Positions 25,362 to 35,040 are shown, numbered from the stretch's first letter. The stretch: DNA of 64,000 bases from Scatosoma sp045594025 (GCA_045594025.1 JAZNXS010000030.1:6172-70171), one strand, 5' to 3'. Translations and numbers: made by a program. Notes: generated by a model from the letters alone, not told the origin.

Positions 25362-26549
25362 TTACAATAGTGAATTAATAAACTGTTCCGCACATCTTGC
25401 CGAACGGTTGCCCTTTCTTAAGGCGAACGCCTCCGCTTGCACTTCCAACGTCTTTTCGTCCATTTTGATTTGGAAACGCTTCGCAAGTTCTTTCACAATC
25501 TCCAAATACAGCTGTTTGTTAGGCTTGGAGAATAGAACGGTAAGCCCAAAACGTTCGGAAAGGGAAAGCGTTTCTTGCAACGTATCGTTTCTATGTACGT
25601 CATCGCCCTCGCGATCGGCAAAGCTTTCCTTGATGATATGGCGGCGGTTGCTGGTTGCATAAATCACTGCATTGTCCGCCATGGCACTCGCCGAGCCCTC
25701 CAACGCCGCTTTCAGCATGCTGAAATTATCGTCGTTTTGATTGAAGGACAAATCGTCGATAAAGATAATAAACTTCAACGGATTACCGTTAATTTTTCCC
25801 ATTACCTCGGGAAGATAACGAAGCTGATCCTTGCGCAGCTCTATCAAACGCACGCCCTCGTGGAAAAATGCGTTTGCCACCGCTTTTACCGTGGACGATT
25901 TTCCTGCGCCTGCGTCGCCGCAAAGGAGTACGTTTGCCGCAGGTCTTCCCTCCACAAACGCTTTGGTGTTTTCCACCACCTTGCCGCGCTCCTCTTCATA
26001 ACCGATAAATTGAGAAAGCTGGGTTTTATCCGCGCTGGCAATCGCCTCAATATTCCGTTCGTCCGTGAAACGGAACATGACGTTGTAGGAGAATATCCCA
26101 TAACCGTATTTATCGATATTTTGCAATCTTTCACGGTACAAGATATCCATGTCCGCATTGAACGAGTCAAAACCAGGAAGCTCTTTCAAATCGACGCCCA
26201 TATCCTCCGCAAAGTCCTTCGGCGTTAAAGAAGCGAATTCAGCAAAAATTTTCAATTCTCTTTCAGCCGAAGCAAGAATATGCGGCTTAACCGTTTCCCT
26301 CTTTGCCGCTGCTTTCACATAGACGTTTTCATCGGTAAAAACGAGCTTTTGCACCAACTCCGTCAGATTGCCGCCGTGCCGATATATCTCTGCGACAAAG
26401 CCCGCGTAGGAATCCATTTGCGCATAAGCGTCTTCTTCGCTAAGGAAGCAATATCCCCCGAAAAGCGAAAATAAGGAGTGTTCCAAAACCCCTCGAAAAA
26501 CGGCGCAAGAGCAGAGCCTCATATGCAGTTTTTGCAGTTTGTTTTCCAT
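25362..26549 (-). CDS. DUF815 family AAA ATPase
   Basis: A 395-residue protein of the DUF815 family of P-loop ATPases. Walker A GDAGAGKSS lies near residue 215 and Walker B-like FIIFIDDLSF near 255. An AAA-type Sensor-1-like segment (NAVIYATSNRRHII) and ERFGLTVLFSKPNKQLYLEIV follow. The N-terminal 180 residues are an all-helical family-specific region. Function is unknown. It lies between leuB (12 nt upstream) and ilvA (47 nt downstream), so it probably shares their transcript; the reason is not obvious. Confidence 0.88.
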   Translation of the reverse strand: MENKLQKLHMRLCSCAVFRGVLEHSLFSLFGGYCFLSEEDAYAQMDSYAGFVAEIYRHGGNLTELVQKLVFTDENVYVKAAAKRETVKPHILASAERELKIFAEFASLTPKDFAEDMGVDLKELPGFDSFNADMDILYRERLQNIDKYGYGIFSYNVMFRFTDERNIEAIASADKTQLSQFIGYEEERGKVVENTKAFVEGRPAANVLLCGDAGAGKSSTVKAVANAFFHEGVRLIELRKDQLRYLPEVMGKINGNPLKFIIFIDDLSFNQNDDNFSMLKAALEGSASAMADNAVIYATSNRRHIIKESFADREGDDVHRNDTLQETLSLSERFGLTVLFSKPNKQLYLEIVKELAKRFQIKMDEKTLEVQAEAFALRKGNRSARCAEQFINSLL

Positions 26550-26561
26550 ACTCGTTCCCTT

Positions 26562-27632
26562 TTATAACGCTTCGATAATTTTATCCGTCATTTCTGCCGT
26601 GCTCAAAGCAGGTGCTCCGTGCGCAAGGTCTGCCGTACGATAACCTGCCTCCAGTACCTTATCCACCGCCGAAACAATCGCCTCCGAAGCCGCCTTTTCA
26701 TCAAACGCATACAAAAGCATCATCGCCGCAGAAAGCAGGGTGGCAATCGGGTTGGCCTTGTTCTGCCCTGCAATATCGGGCGCAGAGCCATGAATCGGTT
26801 CGTAAAGTCCCCTCTTGCCATCGTTGAGTGAAGCCGAGGGCAACATACCGATCGAGCCCGTAATTTGCGAAGCTTCGTCGGAGAGAATGTCGCCGAACAT
26901 ATTGCTCGTTACAATAACGTCAAATTGCGAAGGGTTGCGCACAAGTTGCATTGCGGCATTATCCACAAGCATATCGCTTACCGTTACGTCGGGATATTCC
27001 GCCGCGATTTCACATACGATTTTGCGCCATAATCTGGACGTTTCCAACACGTTCGCCTTGTCGATGCTTGTCAGCTTTTTATTGCGCTTTCTCGCTGTTT
27101 CAAACGCTACGCGTACGATACGTTCGATCTCCATACGACTATACGCCTCTGTGTCGTAAGCCTCTTCGCCGTACTTGCCCTCACGATACCCTCTTTCACC
27201 AAAGTAGATACCGCCCGTAAGTTCTCTTACAATCATAATATCAAAGCCGTTTGCAACAATATCCTCACGAAGAGGGCATTCCCCTTTCAGCGCAGGATAG
27301 AGCTTCGCCGGACGGAGATTTGTAAACAATCCCATCGCTGCACGAATACCGAGCAGCGCCTTTTCGGGGCGCAAGTGCCCGGGCAACGTATCCCATTTCG
27401 GGCCGCCAACCGCGCCAAGTAATACGCTATCCGAAGCAAGGCAGCCCTTTACCGTTTCTTCGGGTAAGGGCGCGCCGTAAGCGTCGATTGCCGCGCCGCC
27501 GATTAAATACGGCGTAAAGGTAAAGGTGAGGTTATACTTTTTACCCACTGCCTCTAAAACGCGTACTGCGCTATCCACGATTTCAGGGCCGATTCCGTCC
27601 CCTTTTAATAAACCGATATTGTAATTTTTCAT
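26562..27632 (-). CDS. leuB: 3-isopropylmalate dehydrogenase
   Basis: A 356-residue enzyme starting at ATG 27632 (GAGGTGAAT precedes it; the frame's first ATG 15 bases upstream lacks a ribosome binding site). GDGIGPEIVDSA is the N-terminal signature, the catalytic segment is MIVRELTGGIYFGERG, and SNMFGDILSDEASQ binds the divalent metal. It oxidises and decarboxylates 3-isopropylmalate in leucine synthesis, using NAD+. The gene follows leuD by about 30 nt. Confidence 0.97.
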   Translation of the reverse strand: MKNYNIGLLKGDGIGPEIVDSAVRVLEAVGKKYNLTFTFTPYLIGGAAIDAYGAPLPEETVKGCLASDSVLLGAVGGPKWDTLPGHLRPEKALLGIRAAMGLFTNLRPAKLYPALKGECPLREDIVANGFDIMIVRELTGGIYFGERGYREGKYGEEAYDTEAYSRMEIERIVRVAFETARKRNKKLTSIDKANVLETSRLWRKIVCEIAAEYPDVTVSDMLVDNAAMQLVRNPSQFDVIVTSNMFGDILSDEASQITGSIGMLPSASLNDGKRGLYEPIHGSAPDIAGQNKANPIATLLSAAMMLLYAFDEKAASEAIVSAVDKVLEAGYRTADLAHGAPALSTAEMTDKIIEAL

Positions 27633-27662
27633 ATTCACCTCATACACGGTGCCTTCATTTCG

Positions 27663-28154
27663 TTAAATGGAGCCCTTCCTAATAGATTGAACTAACCCAC
27701 CGTTTGCAATAATTTCCTGTATGAACGCAGGGAAAGGCTGTGTTTTAAAACTCTTACCCGTCGTGCGGTTATAGATAACGCCGTTATCCAAATCCGCCTC
27801 CACTTTATCCCCCTCGGAAATTCCGTCCACTGCTTCGTCGCATTCAATAATCGCAAGCCCGATGTTGATAGAGTTGCGGTAAAAAATACGCGCAAAGCTT
27901 CTTGCGATGACCAAAGAAATACCGCTTGCTTTGATGGCGATGGGAGCGTGCTCTCTCGAAGAACCGCAGCCAAAATTGTTCCCTGCCACCATGATATCCC
28001 CTTGCGATACCTTGTGGATAAAATCCTTATCGATATCCTCCATACAATGGACAGCAAGCTCTTTATGATCGATGGTGTTGAGGTAACGCGCAGGAATGAT
28101 TACGTCCGTATCTACGTTGTCCCCGTATTTGATTGCTTTTCCGTTAAAAATCAT
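27663..28154 (-). CDS. leuD: 3-isopropylmalate dehydratase small subunit
   Basis: I place the start at ATG 28154, overlapping the leuC stop as ATGA; the frame is open for 59 more codons inside leuC but that part is not real. The 163-residue subunit has GDNVDTDVIIPARYL and the swivelling-domain loop NNFGCGSSREHAPIA. It joins LeuC to isomerise 2- to 3-isopropylmalate. The short length fits the LeuD of the Firmicutes/archaeal type. Confidence 0.96.
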   Translation of the reverse strand: MIFNGKAIKYGDNVDTDVIIPARYLNTIDHKELAVHCMEDIDKDFIHKVSQGDIMVAGNNFGCGSSREHAPIAIKASGISLVIARSFARIFYRNSINIGLAIIECDEAVDGISEGDKVEADLDNGVIYNRTTGKSFKTQPFPAFIQEIIANGGLVQSIRKGSI

Positions 28155-29416
28155 TCCATCACCTCCAAAGGATCTGCAATGCGGCCCAAAACCGCACTTG
28201 CCGCCGCCACTGCAGGGCTCGCCAAATATACTTCCGAATCCACGTGCCCCATTCTGCCAACGAAGTTTCTGTTCGTCGTTGCCACAGCGCGTTCCCCTGC
28301 GGCAAGGATACCCATATATCCGCCGAGACAAGGACCGCAGGTGGGCGTGGACACGATACAGCCCGCTTCAATGAAGATTTTTAACAGTCCGTTTTCCATC
28401 GCTTGCATGTAAATATCCTGCGTTGCGGGAATGATGATGGCGCGTACTCGTTTCGCTACTTTTTTCCCTTTGAGAATTTCTGCGGCTTCCGCAAGATCTT
28501 TGTACTGTCCGTTGGTGCAGGAACCGATAACGACTTGGTCGATTTTTACCTCGCCGATTTCGTCAAAGGTCTTTGTGTTTTCAGGCAAATGCGGAAATGC
28601 CACCGTCGATTTGATTTGAGATAAATCGATTTCGTACGTTTCATCATATACCGCATCTTCATCTGCGGTATAGATGGGGTATTCCCTATCCGAACGCTCT
28701 TTCACGTAGCGCACCGTCTCCTCGTCCACTTCGAAAATACCGTTCTTTGCGCCGGCTTCGATTGCCATGTTGGAGATGGTCAAACGATCGAAAATCGTCA
28801 GCGATTTTACGCCATCGCCCGTAAATTCCATGGATTTATACAACGCACCGTCCACACCGATTTTACCGATAATATGTAAAATCACGTCCTTGCCGGATAC
28901 GTATTTATTCAGCTTGCCTTTGAGGATAAACTTGATAGCGGAAGGCACTTTAAACCAAGCCTTACCCGTCGCCATGCCGCAAGCCATATCCGTCGAGCCT
29001 ACCCCCGTAGAGAACGCGCCGAGTGCGCCGTACGTGCAGGTATGGGAATCCGCGCCGATGACAACGTCGCCGGGGACAACCAAGCCCTTTTCAGGGAGTA
29101 ACGCATGCTCAATGCCCATTTGCCCAACGTCATAAAAATGCGTAACCTCGTGCTGATCGCAAAAGTCTCGGCACATTTTGCATTGTGCCGCCGCTTTGAT
29201 GTCTTTGTTGGGGGCAAAGTGGTCCATGACCATGGTCACTTTGTCCTTGTCGTATACTTCGGTAGCGCCGATTCGTTCAAATTCTCGAATCGCCACAGGG
29301 GAGGTGATGTCGTTGCCCAAAACACGGTCTACGTTCACCAAAATCAACTGCCCTGCCTCTACCTTGTCCAATCCTGCGTGCGCCGCAAGGATTTTTTGCG
29401 TCATTGTCATTGACAT
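28151..29416 (-). CDS. leuC: 3-isopropylmalate dehydratase large subunit
   Basis: A 421-residue aconitase-family protein carrying the [4Fe-4S] cluster cysteines (VVIGSCTNGQY, and CxxC in PTCGPCLG). The pathway motif VIGADSHTCTYGALGAF and GDVVI precede them. It forms the large subunit with LeuD in the leucine branch. Start ATG 29416 (MSMTMTQKI) follows AGGACAGGT; an internal ATG is possible. At 421 residues it is the short, Firmicutes/archaeal-type LeuC. Confidence 0.96.
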   Translation of the reverse strand: MSMTMTQKILAAHAGLDKVEAGQLILVNVDRVLGNDITSPVAIREFERIGATEVYDKDKVTMVMDHFAPNKDIKAAAQCKMCRDFCDQHEVTHFYDVGQMGIEHALLPEKGLVVPGDVVIGADSHTCTYGALGAFSTGVGSTDMACGMATGKAWFKVPSAIKFILKGKLNKYVSGKDVILHIIGKIGVDGALYKSMEFTGDGVKSLTIFDRLTISNMAIEAGAKNGIFEVDEETVRYVKERSDREYPIYTADEDAVYDETYEIDLSQIKSTVAFPHLPENTKTFDEIGEVKIDQVVIGSCTNGQYKDLAEAAEILKGKKVAKRVRAIIIPATQDIYMQAMENGLLKIFIEAGCIVSTPTCGPCLGGYMGILAAGERAVATTNRNFVGRMGHVDSEVYLASPAVAAASAVLGRIADPLEVME

Positions 29417-29443
29417 AGAAATACCTGTCCTATAAATAATTTT

Positions 29444-29833
29444 TTACCAAATTTCATATCCTACCAACTCGTGAACGCGGCAGGAAACCGGTTCATAGTT
29501 CGTCGTAGTTCTAGCGCAGAAACGCCATTTACCGCCAACTTCAATCAGTTCAACCGAATCATACCCCGAACCGATTACGTTGCCATCGGCATCGTAAATC
29601 AATATGGATATACTACCCGAAACGTCCTTATCCGCCGTGTTTTCCACAATCCCTTCCACGTACACGTCGTAATATTTGTATTCTTCGTCATACATCGAGG
29701 AAATGACCGGTTCTTGCACAAGCGTAAGGTCTACGCTTTGGTTTTCAAAAAACCACCAACAACCCGTAAAGGAAAATACAGACAAAATCACCATAAGTAC
29801 GGATACTAATGTTTTTGCTAATTTTGTTTTCAT
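29444..29833 (-). CDS. FxLYD-domain lipoprotein
   Basis: A 129-residue secreted lipoprotein with a signal peptide ending in the lipobox FTGC (residues 22-25; cleavage before Cys-25). The mature part resembles the small beta-sandwich FxLYD domain (DVYVEGIVENTADKDVSGSI, then IYDADGNVIGSG). It sits between ilvD and leuC in the branched-chain cluster, which is unexpected for a lipoprotein. A GGGGG ribosome binding site precedes the ATG, and the short palindrome GCATACatgGTATGC lies 18 nt upstream. Function unknown. Confidence 0.75.
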   Translation of the reverse strand: MKTKLAKTLVSVLMVILSVFSFTGCWWFFENQSVDLTLVQEPVISSMYDEEYKYYDVYVEGIVENTADKDVSGSISILIYDADGNVIGSGYDSVELIEVGGKWRFCARTTTNYEPVSCRVHELVGYEIW

Positions 29834-29902
29834 GATTTTACCCCCTTTGTCGCATACATGGTATGCTTATCATTACATTTTGCTATCGCAAAGCAAAACA
29901 TG

Positions 29903-31561
29903 TTACTTGTTCAATATTGCCCCTTTGTCTGCCGACGAAACCTGCGCCGCATACCGCTTCAAATACCCCGATACTTCTTTCTTTTTGATGGGCATTTCCG
30001 CTTTGCGTTTTTTCAGCTCTTCCTCGGAAACTTTAAGCGTAATCGAATAGTTGGGAATATCAATCGAGATGACGTCGCCGTCCTTGACGTAGGCGATAAC
30101 GCCGCCCGAAACCGCTTCGGGAGAAACGTGCCCGATAGACGCGCCGCGCGTTGCGCCTGAAAAACGCCCGTCCGTAATCAATGCTACGTCTTTATCCAAG
30201 CCCATACCGGCAATCGCCGACGTCGGGGAGAGCATTTCTCTCATACCCGGACCGCCTGCAGGGCCTTCATAGCGGATAACGACTACGTCGCCCTTGACAA
30301 TTTTACCGCCGTAAATTGCCGCAATGCATTCCTCTTCACTTTCAAATACCTTTGCAGGGCCTTCGTGCACCAACATTTCCGCCGCCACCGCCGCGCGCTT
30401 CACGACGCAACCGTCCGGTGCAAGATTGCCTTTTAATACCGCTATACCGCCCGTCTTTCCAAATGCATTTTCGGGTTTTCTAATCACTTCTTCATCTAGA
30501 TTGACGATGCCTTCCAGGTTTTCTTTCATGGTTTTACCCGTGCAGGTCATTACCGAGGTATCCAACAAGGAAAGCGCCTCCAACTCTTTCAATACAGCGT
30601 ACACGCCGCCTGCCTCGTTGAGGTCTTCCATGTACGTAGGGCCTGCCGGCGCCAAGTGACAAAGGTTGGGCGTTTTTTCGCTGATGACGTTCACTTCGTC
30701 CAAGTCGAAAGGTACGTTCAATTCGTTGGCAATCGCAGGCAGGTGCAGCATGCTGTTTGTCGAACAACCAAGCGCCATGTCCGCGGTGACTGCGTTACGA
30801 ATCGCCGCCGCCGTCATAACATCACGAGGACGGATATTCTTCTTCACAAGCTCCATTACCTGCATACCTGCATGCTTTGCAAGCTCGATTCTGGCAGAAT
30901 ATACCGCAGGAATCGTACCGTTGCCCTGCAAGCCCATACCGAGCACTTCGGTCAAGCAGTTCATGGAATTCGCCGTATACATACCCGAACACGAACCGCA
31001 GGTAGGACATACCTTTCTTTCAAACTCGGTAAGCTGTTCTTCGTTGATTTTGCCTGCTTTATAAGCGCCAACCGCCTCGAACATACTGGAAAGCGAACGC
31101 TTCTTACCGTTCACTCTCCCTGCGAGCATCGGGCCGCCGCTTACGAATACGGTGGGAATATTCAATCTTGCCGCCGCCATCAAAAGACCGGGTACGTTCT
31201 TATCGCAGTTGGGAATCATAACGAGTCCGTCAAAACCATGTGCGCGAACCATCGCTTCCGTAGAATCCGCAATTAAATCACGGGTAACAAGGGAATATTT
31301 CATCCCCGTATGCCCCATGGCAATACCGTCGCAAACGGTGATTGCAGGGAACATAATCGGCGTTCCCCCTGCCATGGCTACGCCAAGCTTTACCGCCTGC
31401 GCAATTTTATCGAGGTTGGTGTGCCCCGGTACGATTTCGTTGTACGAACAAACGATACCGATCAAAGGGCGAGCCATTTCCTCGTCCGTCATACCCAACG
31501 CATGATACAACGATCTATGCGGCGCATTGTGAAATCCGTCTACTATTGTTTCTTTAATCAT
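29903..31561 (-). CDS. ilvD: Dihydroxy-acid dehydratase
   Basis: A 552-residue enzyme with the IlvD/Edd signature cysteines: CDKNVPGL, CPTCGSCSGMYTANSM, CSTNS. Residues near the C-terminus, GRFSGATRGASIGHVSPEA, fit the substrate-binding end. It dehydrates 2,3-dihydroxy acids to 2-oxo acids in valine and isoleucine synthesis. It lies 195 nt after ilvC; the gap contains a structured repeat. AAGGT precedes the ATG. Confidence 0.97.
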   Translation of the reverse strand: MIKETIVDGFHNAPHRSLYHALGMTDEEMARPLIGIVCSYNEIVPGHTNLDKIAQAVKLGVAMAGGTPIMFPAITVCDGIAMGHTGMKYSLVTRDLIADSTEAMVRAHGFDGLVMIPNCDKNVPGLLMAAARLNIPTVFVSGGPMLAGRVNGKKRSLSSMFEAVGAYKAGKINEEQLTEFERKVCPTCGSCSGMYTANSMNCLTEVLGMGLQGNGTIPAVYSARIELAKHAGMQVMELVKKNIRPRDVMTAAAIRNAVTADMALGCSTNSMLHLPAIANELNVPFDLDEVNVISEKTPNLCHLAPAGPTYMEDLNEAGGVYAVLKELEALSLLDTSVMTCTGKTMKENLEGIVNLDEEVIRKPENAFGKTGGIAVLKGNLAPDGCVVKRAAVAAEMLVHEGPAKVFESEEECIAAIYGGKIVKGDVVVIRYEGPAGGPGMREMLSPTSAIAGMGLDKDVALITDGRFSGATRGASIGHVSPEAVSGGVIAYVKDGDVISIDIPNYSITLKVSEEELKKRKAEMPIKKKEVSGYLKRYAAQVSSADKGAILNK

Positions 31562-31755
31562 AATATTTTACCTTAAGTTTGCGTGAAAGTTACTTTGATA
31601 AGTGCGCTATGAGAGCGCAAACCGATACAGTACGAAGCTTAAATGGATAGTTGCAAGCAGTTCAAGGCGTAGCGAGCATATTGATAGGAGTGTACTAAGC
31701 GTACACGACTGAAATACGCGGAGATACAACGCCGAAATGCGCCGCAAATATACAT
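31562..31755 (-). repeat. Structured spacer between ilvC and ilvD, candidate dispersed repeat
   Basis: No gene fits here. On the plus strand I see the hairpins GCGCT-atgag-AGCGC (about 31602-31616) and GTGTAC-taagc-GTACAC (about 31689-31705) in a sequence with the feel of a mobile or transcribed structured element. The end nearest ilvC (TGCGCCGCAAATATACATTTA, 31734-31754) resembles the end of array A next to era (TTGCGCTGCAAATATACGTTT, 1491-1511). In both cases the element begins immediately after a stop codon. Confidence 0.55.
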
Positions 31756-32775
31756 TTAATTGTTAATAAATTTTTCCTCGTCAGCCCAACTATAAAGCTT
31801 CCGAATATCCTTCCCCACCACTTCGGACGGGTGTTCGGAAGCGAGCTTTCTCATTGCGTTGAAGTGTACTTGCGAACCTGCGTCAGACATATCCAGCAAG
31901 AATTCCTTAGCGAACGTACCGTCTTGAATGTCCTTGAGTACCTTCTTCATTGCTTTCTTCGTTTCTTCGGTGATGATCTTCGGACCCGTGATGTAGTCGC
32001 CGTATTCCGCCGTGTTGGAGATGGAATATTTTATTTTTTTAAAGCCGCTTTGATAAATCAAGTCTACAATAAGTTTCATTTCATGGATACATTCGAAGTA
32101 AGCGTTTCTGGGATCGTAGCCTGCTTCTACCAACGTTTCAAAGCCTGCTTGCATCAGCGCGCAAACACCGCCGCAAAGTACGGCTTGTTCGCCGAAAAGG
32201 TCGGTTTCCGTTTCCGTACGGAAGTTGGTTTCCAAAACGCCTGCTCTTGCGCCGCCGATACCTGCTGCGTATGCAAGACCGATTTCCAAAGCGTCGCCCG
32301 TTGCGTCCTGTTCCACTGCGATCAAGCAAGGAACGCCCTTGCCTACCTGATATTCGCTACGTACCGTATGACCGGGGCCCTTGGGCGCAACCATGATTAC
32401 GTTTACGTTCTTCGGGGGCTTAATGCAGCCGAAGTGAATATTGAAGCCGTGCGCAAACGCAAGCGTTTTCCCTTCCGTGAGGTTGGGTTCGATGCTTTCT
32501 TTGTAGAGCTTCGCCTGCTTTTCGTCGTTAATCAAAATCATGATAACGTCCGCCGCTGCAGCCGCTTCCGCAGCCGTCATAACCTTGACGCCTTGCTTTT
32601 CCGCCTTTTCCCAACTCTTGCTGCCCTTGTAAAGACCAACGACAACGTTCACGCCCGAATCCTTGAGGTTGAGCGCATGCGCGTGGCCTTGGGAGCCGTA
32701 ACCGATGATCGCAACGGTTTTACCGTTCAATTTGTTCAAATCGCAATCTGCTTGATAAAAAATTCTGTTTGCCAT
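31756..32775 (-). CDS. ilvC: Ketol-acid reductoisomerase
   Basis: A 339-residue class I enzyme: NAD(P)-binding GYGSQGHAHALNLKDSG at the N-terminus and metal-binding DLFGEQAVLCGGV with E-rich C-terminal region. It converts acetolactate and acetohydroxybutyrate into dihydroxy acids. AAGGACAGGA precedes the ATG; the gene follows ilvN by 42 nt. Confidence 0.97.
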   Translation of the reverse strand: MANRIFYQADCDLNKLNGKTVAIIGYGSQGHAHALNLKDSGVNVVVGLYKGSKSWEKAEKQGVKVMTAAEAAAAADVIMILINDEKQAKLYKESIEPNLTEGKTLAFAHGFNIHFGCIKPPKNVNVIMVAPKGPGHTVRSEYQVGKGVPCLIAVEQDATGDALEIGLAYAAGIGGARAGVLETNFRTETETDLFGEQAVLCGGVCALMQAGFETLVEAGYDPRNAYFECIHEMKLIVDLIYQSGFKKIKYSISNTAEYGDYITGPKIITEETKKAMKKVLKDIQDGTFAKEFLLDMSDAGSQVHFNAMRKLASEHPSEVVGKDIRKLYSWADEEKFINN

Positions 32776-32817
32776 GATAATTTCCTGTCCTTTATGTGTA
32801 ATTTTTTATTTTTCTTC

Positions 32818-33318
32818 TTATTCCGTGAACAGAGTTTTACTTCCTCTATCCAGAGCAACGATACCGGTACGACACATTTCCAAAATACCGAACGGCTGCA
32901 TCAGTTTCACAAAGGCGTCAATTTTGGAAGGACTGCCCGTCACCTCAATGCACATGCCTTCAGGAGAATAATCGATAACCCCTGCACGGAAGACGTCTAC
33001 CGCTGTCATAATATCGCTACGGTATTTCGATTGATTGCGCACCTTGATCAGCATCAGTTCTCTCTTGATGGGCTCTTCGTCTAAAACTTCTACTTTCTTG
33101 ACTACAAGCAATTTCTTCAGCTGGTTGATAAGCTGCGCTTTCATATACGAATCCCCACTCATCGCGATCGTGATACGGGAATATTCAGGATGCTCCGTTT
33201 CTCCTACCGTAAGGGCGTCGATGTTAAATCCTCTGCGCGTGAACATTGCCGTAACCCTCGTCAATACACCCGCTTTGTTGTCTACGTATACCGCTATGAC
33301 AAATTTATTGTTTTCCAT
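32818..33318 (-). CDS. ilvN: Acetolactate synthase small subunit
   Basis: A 166-residue regulatory subunit with the N-terminal ACT domain (FVIAVYVDNKAGVLTRVTAMFTRRGFNIDALTVGE-type, split over residues 6-40). The C-terminal ALS_ss domain follows. It binds IlvB and confers valine feedback. It lies 12 nt after ilvB with AGAGGGTG as ribosome binding site, indicating coupled translation. Confidence 0.96.
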   Translation of the reverse strand: MENNKFVIAVYVDNKAGVLTRVTAMFTRRGFNIDALTVGETEHPEYSRITIAMSGDSYMKAQLINQLKKLLVVKKVEVLDEEPIKRELMLIKVRNQSKYRSDIMTAVDVFRAGVIDYSPEGMCIEVTGSPSKIDAFVKLMQPFGILEMCRTGIVALDRGSKTLFTE

Positions 33319-33330
33319 AATTTCACCCTC

Positions 33331-35010
33331 TTATTTTACTACCGTGATAATGTCGCTGATCGCGCCGCCGGGCGGAAGCATAGGAAGCACCAGCTCGTCC
33401 TTGTCAATTCTTACGTCGATCACAACGGGTTTATTCGCTTGAATCGCCGCGTCGAACGCACGTCTGAATTCCACTTCCGTTTCCGCCAAATACCCCTCTG
33501 CGCCAAATGCTTTCGCAAGCGCAACGAAATCGGTCTTCCTTTCCAAAATTGTGTTCGAATACCGCTTCCCAAAGAACAGCGTTTGCCACTGTCTTACCAT
33601 ACCCAAAACACCGTTGTTCATGAGCACGATTATAACGGGGATTTTATACGTTACCGCCGTTGCCAACTCGTTCAGGTTCATGCCGAAGCTGCCGTCGCCC
33701 GTAATCAAAATAACGGGATCTTTCGTTGCTACGTATGCGCCGATCGCTGCGCCAAGCCCAAAGCCCATCGTACCCAAGCCGCCGCTGGATACAATTCTGC
33801 GAGGACGGTCGAACGTGGAATACTGCGCCGCCCACATTTGATGTTGACCAACGTCCGTCGCCGTAATCGTGGCAGGCAATTTCTTTTCATTGATGATTGC
33901 AAATACCTGCCTGGGGGTAAGGGGCGCTTTTGCCGCCGCGGCAATTTCTTCCTCGAAACGCTTTTCTTCCCTCTTCAATTCGTCTACGCGCAACAGCCAC
34001 TCGCTATTTTCTTTCTTGTCGCAAAGCTTAGCAACTCTCTTAAACGAATCCTCAATATCACCCACAAGCCCTACGTCTACTTTGACGTTTTTGTTGATTT
34101 CCGCAGAGTCGGGATCTAACTGAATGATTTTACTTCTCTTTGCAAACTTCGCTACGTTGCCCGTCGCTCTGTCGGAAAAGCGCACGCCGATGGCGATGAT
34201 TAAATCGGATTCATCCTGCGCCACGGAAGAGGCGTAATGCCCGTGCATACCCTGCATACCGAGGAATCTGTCGCTCTCTTGGGGAATGCTCGAAAGCCCC
34301 ATAAACGAACAACCGATTACCGCGCCGATTTTCTTTGCAAAGGCAACGATTTCTTTGCCCATACAGAGTCCTGCTGCGCCGCCGCCTACGTAAATATAAG
34401 GTTTTTTCGAGGCATTGATCAGCTCTGCCGCCGCCTGCACGTATTTATCCTTTACCTTAGGCAAAGGCTGTTTTTCCACGATGGACTGCGGCTCGAACTC
34501 GTATTTCGCTACCTGCACGTCCTTGGGAATATCCACAAGCACGGGGCCCGGTCTGCCCGACTTCGCTACCGAAAACGCCTCGCGAAGGGTATCCGCCAAA
34601 TCCTCAATTTTATGGACGAAATAGTTATGCTTAGTAATGGGCAAAGTCACGCCCGTGATGTCGATTTCCTGGAAGCTGTCCTTACCGATGAGAGAACAGG
34701 GTACGTTACCCGTGATCGCGACCATGGGTATGGAATCGAGCATCGCCGTAGCAATACCGGTGACGAGGTTGGTAGCACCCGGGCCACTGGTAGCGATACA
34801 TACGCCAACCTTACCCGTCGCCCTCGAATAGCCGTCCGCCGCATGCGCTGCGCCCTGTTCGTGCGCCGTCAGTACGTGATTGATTTTGTCCTTGTATTCG
34901 TACAGCGCGTCGTAAATATTGATAACCTGGCCGCCAGGATACCCGAAAACGTCGGTTACCCCCTGCTCAATTAAGGTCTGTATTAAAATTTGAGCACCGT
35001 TTAATTGCAT
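33331..35010 (-). CDS. ilvB: Acetolactate synthase large subunit
   Basis: A 559-residue ThDP enzyme. The start at ATG 35010 (MQLNGAQILIQTLIEQG) follows AAGGAGAG, which lies inside the longer open frame. VFGYPGGQVINIYDAL is the N-terminal PYR domain, and GDGSFGMNLNELATAV (GDG...N) binds Mg-ThDP. It condenses two pyruvates, or pyruvate and 2-oxobutanoate. The leader contains hairpin array B. Confidence 0.97.
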   Translation of the reverse strand: MQLNGAQILIQTLIEQGVTDVFGYPGGQVINIYDALYEYKDKINHVLTAHEQGAAHAADGYSRATGKVGVCIATSGPGATNLVTGIATAMLDSIPMVAITGNVPCSLIGKDSFQEIDITGVTLPITKHNYFVHKIEDLADTLREAFSVAKSGRPGPVLVDIPKDVQVAKYEFEPQSIVEKQPLPKVKDKYVQAAAELINASKKPYIYVGGGAAGLCMGKEIVAFAKKIGAVIGCSFMGLSSIPQESDRFLGMQGMHGHYASSVAQDESDLIIAIGVRFSDRATGNVAKFAKRSKIIQLDPDSAEINKNVKVDVGLVGDIEDSFKRVAKLCDKKENSEWLLRVDELKREEKRFEEEIAAAAKAPLTPRQVFAIINEKKLPATITATDVGQHQMWAAQYSTFDRPRRIVSSGGLGTMGFGLGAAIGAYVATKDPVILITGDGSFGMNLNELATAVTYKIPVIIVLMNNGVLGMVRQWQTLFFGKRYSNTILERKTDFVALAKAFGAEGYLAETEVEFRRAFDAAIQANKPVVIDVRIDKDELVLPMLPPGGAISDIITVVK

Positions 35011-35040
35011 ACTTCTCTCCTTGTATATTATCATAGGTTA

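Noticed and set aside
28155..28331. N-terminal extension of leuD by 59 codons
   Set aside because: It lies within leuC in another frame; the ATGA-coupled start at 28154 is the family start.
31831..33084. Plus-strand open frame of 417 codons opposite ilvC and ilvN
   Set aside because: A shadow of high-GC third-position coding on the minus strand; the true genes are unambiguous.
33190..34119. Plus-strand open frame of 309 codons opposite ilvB
   Set aside because: Antisense to the acetolactate synthase gene, without ribosome binding site.
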